A DNA stretch of 64,000 bases, from the NCBI GenBank assembly GCA_900472295.1, contig UCIA01000002.1, forward strand, positions 186,001 through 250,000, read 5' to 3'. The position numbers and the translations under genes are program-made. Every line of letters starts with the position of its first letter. Position 1 is the first letter of the stretch. Below, one piece after another: positions 59,507 through 64,000 of the stretch. The notes below the pieces were generated by a model. The model ran no database searches and was not told where the DNA came from. It saw only the letters and a list, made by a program, of their open reading frames with translations. Origin of the DNA: Hyphomicrobiales bacterium (GTDB lineage: Bacteria; Pseudomonadota; Alphaproteobacteria; Rhizobiales; Rhizobiaceae).

Positions 59507-59947
59507 CTACTTGCTCTCGCTTTCCTGCCACACACCCTTGGCCTTCAGGCCGTCGGCCACTTCCCTAGGCATATAGCGTTCATCATGCTTGGCCAGCACG
59601 CTGTCGGCGACAAAGACGCCGTCTAGACCGAAGCTGCCCTCCGTGATCACTCCCTGCGCCTCGCGGAACAGGTCGGGCAGTATGCCGGTGTAGGTCACCT
59701 TGATCGACTTGCGGGAGTCCGTCACCGCGAAGGCGACGGTTGCGCCCTGCCCGCGCATGATGGTGCCTTTTTCGACGAGACCACCGAGCTTGATGCGCTG
59801 TCCGGGCTGAACGCTTGCCGTGAGATCGCCAGGCATGTAAAAATAGGAGGCCTTCTGCCCGAGTGCATAAAGGGTCAGCCCGGTGGCGGCGCCAAGGAAC
59901 GCCAATCCGGCCCCGATCACCGACAATCGCCTCTGTTTGCGCGTCAT
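59507..59947 (-). CDS. ccmE: Cytochrome c maturation protein CcmE (orphan copy)
   Basis: CcmE carries haem covalently to apocytochromes c. The 146-residue protein has a short N-terminal tail, a helix (LSVIGAGLAFLGAATGLTLY), the OB-fold core (GQRIKLGGLVEKGTIM) and the haem-binding His121 followed by Tyr125 in LAKHDERYMPREV. Rhizobial ccmE normally sits in a ccmIEFH operon; here no other ccm gene is adjacent. A nearby set of c-type cytochromes (fixO, fixP) may explain a second copy. Confidence 0.9.
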   Translation of the reverse strand: MTRKQRRLSVIGAGLAFLGAATGLTLYALGQKASYFYMPGDLTASVQPGQRIKLGGLVEKGTIMRGQGATVAFAVTDSRKSIKVTYTGILPDLFREAQGVITEGSFGLDGVFVADSVLAKHDERYMPREVADGLKAKGVWQESESK

Positions 59948-60031
59948 CGTCTGGCGCTCGCCGTGAGGACTGCGGCAATGACAGATGACAGCATGGCACT
60001 TTCCATACGGTGGGTTCCGACGCTCGAATTG

Positions 60032-60301
60032 CTACCGCGCACCGGAAACGTGTTGCAGTCGCGCAATAAGGTCACGGTTGTGGCAATAGTCCGGCGGCTC
60101 GCTGGCATGCTCGTGTTCATCGAGCCAGGTCATGCATTCGTCCTGATGGCCACAGGCACGGCAGCGATCTACTGCCCGATTGGTGACTGCCGCGTGGTCT
60201 GCCACGACCTTCAAATGTCTGTCGACGCCGAGCGTCCGCATCATGCGACCCATCAGAGCCGTTCTGGCGTCAACCGAAATCAGGTAATCGAGAAAGCTCA
60301 T
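60032..60301 (-). CDS. DUF6455 family protein under an FNR box
   Basis: This 89-residue protein has two N-terminal helices (MSFLDYLISVDARTALMGRM) and a cysteine cluster DRCRACGHQDECMTWLDEHE, then DYCHNRDLIARL: four or more Cys plus His, likely a metal or redox site. DUF6455 is uncharacterised. The start at 60301 is preferred because AGGAG lies 8 bp before it. A perfect FNR box (60354-60367) sits 53 bp upstream, a strong sign of control by oxygen. Confidence 0.82.
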   Translation of the reverse strand: MSFLDYLISVDARTALMGRMMRTLGVDRHLKVVADHAAVTNRAVDRCRACGHQDECMTWLDEHEHASEPPDYCHNRDLIARLQHVSGAR

Positions 60302-60353
60302 ATTGATCACTCCTGCCTACACGCCATTATTGCCATGTTGGCGGCACGTGGCG

Positions 60354-60367
60354 TTGATCTCGATCAA
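60354..60367. promoter_or_regulatory. Perfect FNR/FixK box upstream of the DUF6455 gene
   Basis: TTGATCTCGATCAA, identical to the consensus TTGAT-N4-ATCAA. It is 52 bp from the start at 60301, and within the intergenic gap between that gene and the end of the NUDIX gene. Confidence 0.9.
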
Positions 60368-60418
60368 GAGGCGGCATCCTTGCCAAACTCTGAGCCGTTG
60401 GAAAGGGAGCATGCCGCG

Positions 60419-60874
60419 CTAAACAGAAGTGACGAGCCGGTCGAGAAAGGGCCGCTGACCGGCAAGCAGTTTTGCCCGGGCCAGGTTTAGATCCAGCCAT
60501 GCACTGCGATCCACCTCAGGAAATGACTGCATGCGGCCGCTGCGTCGTGGCCATTCCATCTCAAACATGTTGCTGCGCAACGTCGCGATATTGAAATCGC
60601 CTTCCAGCGCGAACGCAGTAATGAGTTTGCTCTTTCGCTGGCGCAACTCTCCCAGATTGAGCAAGGCTCCCTGTGGCTCCCAACCTGTCTCTTCCTGGAA
60701 TTCGCGCCGCGCCGCTGCTTCTGGCAGTTCGCCTTCGCCATACTCGCCCTTGGCGATGGACCAGGCGCCGAGATCGCGGCTTTGCCAGAAGGGGCCGCCT
60801 GGATGGACAAGCAGCACCTGCAGCCCATTGCTGGATCTGCGATAGGGCAGAATGCCCGCGCTTCTTTTCATCAT
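60419..60874 (-). CDS. NUDIX hydrolase
   Basis: This 151-residue protein has the Nudix box as GEYGEGELPEAAARREFQEE followed by TGW, within GILPYRRSSNGLQVLLVHPG, and a C-terminal LARAKLLAGQRPFLDRL. Nudix enzymes cleave nucleoside diphosphates linked to other groups. The length and sequence pattern (Y-R-R near residue 12) match a family of diadenosine tetraphosphate-like or unknown hydrolases. Same strand as the downstream DUF6455 gene, but 117 bp apart. Confidence 0.88.
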   Translation of the reverse strand: MMKRSAGILPYRRSSNGLQVLLVHPGGPFWQSRDLGAWSIAKGEYGEGELPEAAARREFQEETGWEPQGALLNLGELRQRKSKLITAFALEGDFNIATLRSNMFEMEWPRRSGRMQSFPEVDRSAWLDLNLARAKLLAGQRPFLDRLVTSV

Positions 60875-61035
60875 CGTTCAAGACTCCCCACCGCGGCCTA
60901 CGATCTCCGGTAGGTCGCAGGCTTGGGCCACCGCCCTCTTCTGGTGCGACTGGCGTCGCAGAAGGTTGTTGGTGTCGATCGACCAATAGGCGCCGCCGTC
61001 CGGCGGCCCGGATTGCTGGTCAGCTTCGCTTGTCA

Positions 61036-61848
61036 TCAATACGACATGAAGCGGCTTATGCCGCTCTCTTCAATGAGCGTGCGGGTGACGCCGCCGAACG
61101 CCCATTCCCGCAAGCGGCTGTGGCCATAGGCGCCCGAAACGATCAGATCCGCATGGATCGAGCGTGCAAAAGTCAGCAACCGGTCGCCATCAACCTCTCC
61201 GGCGATCAGTTCGGTTCTCGCCTTGATGCCATGGTGACCAAGAAAGGCGGCGACCTCGTCGAGGCTGTCACGAATGCTCTCGTCACGGTTGCTGTCAATT
61301 GTGGCGACGACGACCTCGTTCGCCTTGGCCAGGAAAGGCAGTGCATCGGCTAACGCCCGCCGTGCCTCCCTGGTGTCCTTCCAGGCAACCAGCACGGTTT
61401 TTGCGCGTATATGCTCGATATTGCTGGCAGTGACCAGAATCGGCCGCCCCGTCCCGAGTGCAAGGCTGCCGATATCCACGGCGCGAAATACATTGTCTCC
61501 ATCAACGCCGCCGGTAACGATGAGATCGGCCGCGACCGCTTTTGCACTAAGAAGGCGGGTCGGACTGCAGACCGCTTGCTCCCATTCGCTTGTGATCGAA
61601 GCTGGGACAAGCGTCTCGAACACGTCACGCAATTCAGCGAGCCGCTTTTCGATTTCCGTTCGCTGGATCTGCATGACCTCGCCCTCGTAGACCATGCCGT
61701 CGCCTGTCGCGACCAGAGGCGGGACATCCGCCGCCGCCAAGCCGATCAGATGGGCCCCAAATCGTTCGGCGAGCTCGATCCCCACCCGAACAATGGGTGC
61801 TGGGTTCGCATCGATGGCGAGGTTCACGATGATTGACTTGTAAGACAT
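61036..61848 (-). CDS. Universal stress protein with two UspA domains
   Basis: This 270-residue protein carries two UspA-like domains. The N-terminal one starts YKSIIVNLAIDANPAPIVRV with a degenerate nucleotide site. The second (after ~residue 155) has KTVLVAWKDTREARRALADA and the ATP-binding loop GAYGHSRLREWAFGGVTRTL. The start at 61848 is the first residue of the conserved domain. An FNR-type box lies 65 bp upstream, which fits anaerobic induction of UspA proteins under FixK/Fnr control in other rhizobia. Confidence 0.88.
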   Translation of the reverse strand: MSYKSIIVNLAIDANPAPIVRVGIELAERFGAHLIGLAAADVPPLVATGDGMVYEGEVMQIQRTEIEKRLAELRDVFETLVPASITSEWEQAVCSPTRLLSAKAVAADLIVTGGVDGDNVFRAVDIGSLALGTGRPILVTASNIEHIRAKTVLVAWKDTREARRALADALPFLAKANEVVVATIDSNRDESIRDSLDEVAAFLGHHGIKARTELIAGEVDGDRLLTFARSIHADLIVSGAYGHSRLREWAFGGVTRTLIEESGISRFMSY

Positions 61849-61912
61849 TGCGGGTGCCTTTCGCTGAAACGGTGCAATTCTCGATGAATTGCAGGCGCCA
61901 GCGCCCGATGCC

Positions 61913-61926
61913 TTGATGCGCGTCAA
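61913..61926. promoter_or_regulatory. FNR/FixK-type box upstream of the universal stress protein gene
   Basis: TTGATGCGCGTCAA, one base from consensus. It is 65 bp from the start at 61848 and 124 bp from fixL on the other side. Confidence 0.8.
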
Positions 61927-62049
61927 AAGACCGCCAATTGCGGCTGCCAACGGCATGCCGTCCGAAAGCGTCGTTTCGATCTGTTTTGCGTGTTCTGCGA
62001 GAAGTGATAGTTAGCGCTCGTAGCACCGTCTCGAACCCAGGAACTTCAG

Positions 62050-63606
62050 GTGATCAAAGACGAAGCGCTCAATTTGTCGCCCGGCGGAACGACGCTGAAA
62101 TCACTGTTGTCACGAATGTTCGATCAGGCTCCGGGGTTTATGGCTCTCATGCGCGAGCCAGGTCATGTCTTTGAACTGACCAATGCCGCCTACCAGCGGT
62201 TGATCGGCGACAGGCAGGTGATTGGAAAGTCCGTGCAGGACGCCTTTCCCGAGCTCGAAGGACATGAGTTTTTCGAACATCTGGACCATGTGTACACAAC
62301 CGGCGAGCCCTATATCGGCCACGGGGTAAAGGTTGGCCTTCGCAACAAAGCCGACGGCCCGGTCGAAGAGCGCATCCTCGATTTCGTCTATCAGCCGATC
62401 AAGGCCGACGATGGCCGTATCACTGCGATCTTCATCGAAGGCACGGATGTCAGCGAACTCTCCTTTGCAAACGCAGCGCTTCGGCTGCGTGAGGACCATT
62501 TGCGATCGATCCTGGCAACAGTGCCGGATGCAATGGTCGTCATCGATGAGCAGGGCGGGATCCAATCCTTCAGCACCGCCGCAGAAACGCTGTTTGGCTA
62601 TCAGTCAGGTGAAGTCATTGGCCAAAACGTGAAAATGCTAATGCCTGCGCCCTATCGCGAAGAGCACGATGCCTATCTGCTTCGCTACCTGACCACCGGA
62701 GAGCGCCGGATCATCGGGCTCGGCCGCACAGTCACTGGGATGCGCAAGGATGGATCAACCTTCCCTATGGAGCTTTCCGTCGGCGAAATGCATCCTGGAA
62801 CTGGGCGCTTCTTTACCGGCTTCTGCCGAGACCTTACCGAGCGCCATCGGGCCGAAGCAAGAATCCAGGAGCAGCAGCAGGAGCTCCTTCACATGGCACG
62901 GTTTACAGCGCTTGGCGAAATGGCTTCGACGCTTGCTCATGAAATCAACCAGCCGCTTACCGCCATCACCAACTACCTCAAAGGCAGTCGTCGACTGCTC
63001 GAGAAGAGTACGGAAGAAAACGCGCCTATGCTTCGGGATGCCGTGGAAAAGGCAGCTGAGCAGGCCCTCCGGGCAGGCGACGTCATCCGTCATCTCAGGG
63101 ATTTTGTTGCAAGGGGCGAAAGCGAGCGCCAGGTCGAACGACTGCCAATGCTAGTCGAGGAAGCCGCATCCCTGGCCTTGGTTGGTGCGAGGGAGATAAA
63201 TCTCCTCGTCAGCTACAAGCTTGACCCTGCCGCCGAACTGGTCTTGACCGACCGGATCCAGATTCAGCAGGTTCTGCTCAACCTGATGCGCAACGCGGTG
63301 GAGGCCATGCAGGACGCGCCGCGGCGCGAATTGAAAGTCACGACCGTTGCTCGGGATGATGGGATGGCCGAGGTAAGCGTGATCGATACAGGCCCGGGTC
63401 TGGCGCCGGAGGTCTCCGCTCAACTCTTCCAGCCATTTGTAACGACCAAGAAGCAAGGCATGGGTGTTGGCCTTTCCATCTGCCGCACGATCGTTGAATC
63501 GCACGGTGGTCATATATGGGCCGAGGTAATGCCGACCGGCGGAACCGCTTTCCGGTTCACCTTGCGCATCGTAGAAAAGGAAGAGGTCACAAATGGCCGA
63601 CAATGA
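62050..63606 (+). CDS. fixL: Oxygen-sensing histidine kinase FixL
   Basis: This 518-residue soluble kinase has an N-terminal PAS domain (about residues 20-125), a haem-binding PAS domain (about 145-265) and a C-terminal kinase domain. His206 in [13 protein letters not shown] is at the place of the B. japonicum FixL haem ligand His200, and Arg226 in IIGLGRTV matches Arg220. The phosphorylated His297 lies in [20 protein letters not shown]. HATPase boxes follow ([27 protein letters not shown]). The GTG start at 62050 has AGGA upstream. It overlaps fixJ by 14 bp. Confidence 0.93.
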   Translation: MIKDEALNLSPGGTTLKSLLSRMFDQAPGFMALMREPGHVFELTNAAYQRLIGDRQVIGKSVQDAFPELEGHEFFEHLDHVYTTGEPYIGHGVKVGLRNKADGPVEERILDFVYQPIKADDGRITAIFIEGTDVSELSFANAALRLREDHLRSILATVPDAMVVIDEQGGIQSFSTAAETLFGYQSGEVIGQNVKMLMPAPYREEHDAYLLRYLTTGERRIIGLGRTVTGMRKDGSTFPMELSVGEMHPGTGRFFTGFCRDLTERHRAEARIQEQQQELLHMARFTALGEMASTLAHEINQPLTAITNYLKGSRRLLEKSTEENAPMLRDAVEKAAEQALRAGDVIRHLRDFVARGESERQVERLPMLVEEAASLALVGAREINLLVSYKLDPAAELVLTDRIQIQQVLLNLMRNAVEAMQDAPRRELKVTTVARDDGMAEVSVIDTGPGLAPEVSAQLFQPFVTTKKQGMGVGLSICRTIVESHGGHIWAEVMPTGGTAFRFTLRIVEKEEVTNGRQ

Positions 63607-64000
63607 TCTGGTGCACGTGGTCGACGACGATGTCGACGTCCGCAAATCGCTCGGTTTTCTTCTGGGCACAGCGGACTTCGCTGTACGCCTGCACGAATCG
63701 GCCACAGCTTTTCTGTCGACGGCGACGGACAGTCTCGACGGCTGTATTGTCACGGACGTAAGAATGCCGGGCATAGATGGCATCGAGTTCCTGCGCCAAC
63801 TCAGAGCCGGCGGGCATACTATTCCGGTCATTGTCATGACGGGTCATGCCGATGTGGCCCTCGCCGTGCAAGCGATGAAGGAAGGCGCTGCCGATTTTAT
63901 CGAAAAGCCGTTCGACGACGAAATGCTGATCGAAGCGATCCGCTCCGCGCTAGCCAACCGCAACCAGGTCAACGCAGCGCATCCGCAGTCTGCTGATATC
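63593..64000 (+). CDS. fixJ: Response regulator FixJ (3' partial)
   Basis: The first 136 residues of a NarL/FixJ-type regulator: an intact receiver domain with acidic triad ([11 protein letters not shown]), phosphoacceptor Asp55 ([10 protein letters not shown]), [10 protein letters not shown] and the Lys in EKPFDDE. The DNA-binding domain lies beyond the right edge. The start ATG at 63593 overlaps the fixL stop, so the two-component pair is translationally coupled. FixJ activates fixK, which binds the FNR-type boxes in this window. Confidence 0.93.
   Translation, partial: MADNDLVHVVDDDVDVRKSLGFLLGTADFAVRLHESATAFLSTATDSLDGCIVTDVRMPGIDGIEFLRQLRAGGHTIPVIVMTGHADVALAVQAMKEGAADFIEKPFDDEMLIEAIRSALANRNQVNAAHPQSADI

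Noticed and set aside
1..64000. tRNA, rRNA or CRISPR arrays
   Set aside because: No cloverleaf-like tRNA, rRNA stretch or regularly spaced direct repeat was recognised by reading. A small or unusual ncRNA could have been missed.

Overview
The window is GC-rich DNA from an alphaproteobacterium of the order Hyphomicrobiales, most likely Mesorhizobium or a close relative. I infer this from the complete rhizobial microaerobic set (fixNOQP, fixGHIS, fixLJ, a cysteine-bearing FnrN), an S. meliloti-type PdhS/DivJ-like kinase, RIME-like intergenic repeats and general sequence character. No rRNA, tRNA or CRISPR array was recognised.

Region 1 (1-19.7 kb) is ordinary chromosome. It holds molybdenum cofactor genes (moaA, mobA-mobB), a polar amino acid ABC importer without its ATPase, DNA repair genes (AlkD-like, UDG-like), an Lrp regulator, a GST, a membrane-anchored nuclease, a PleC/DivJ-type histidine kinase, cobT, and dusA. 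Two ~100 bp double-palindrome repeats flank two small exported proteins.

Region 2 (19.7-30.7 kb) begins with a decayed integrase next to the 5' end of dusA, a known integration site. A truncated K+ channel, a PAP2 phosphatase and a seven-gene minus-strand operon follow (NitT/TauT-type ABC importer, FAH-family enzyme, oxalyl-CoA-synthetase-like ligase, PanE-like reductase). That operon diverges from a FadR/GntR regulator, with palindromic operators between them. Several pseudogene fragments then precede OsmC, a BigR-like ArsR repressor and a rhodanese.

Region 3 (31-64 kb) is a low-oxygen and nitrogen-oxide respiration cluster. It contains cytochrome bd oxidase (cydA, a frameshifted cydB, and a 43-residue cydX), cydDC, hemN/fnrN, a hemerythrin-like protein, the cbb3 oxidase operon fixNOQP, its copper/assembly operon fixGHIS, nirK-nirV, nnrS, pseudoazurin, an NnrR-type regulator, and fixLJ at the right edge. 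Scattered among these are small accessory genes: two CBS-BON paralogues, DUF1858, a VIT-family transporter, cytochrome b561, an orphan ccmE, DUF6455, NUDIX and a universal stress protein.

Nine FNR/FixK-type boxes (TTGAY-N4-RTCAA or near matches) and two TTGCG-N4-CGCAA boxes lie before these genes, so the region reads as one FixLJ/FixK/FnrN plus NnrR regulon. The boxes also mark poorly characterised accessory genes (CBS-BON pair, DUF6455, USP, hemerythrin-like) as members. That is the most interesting lead in the window.
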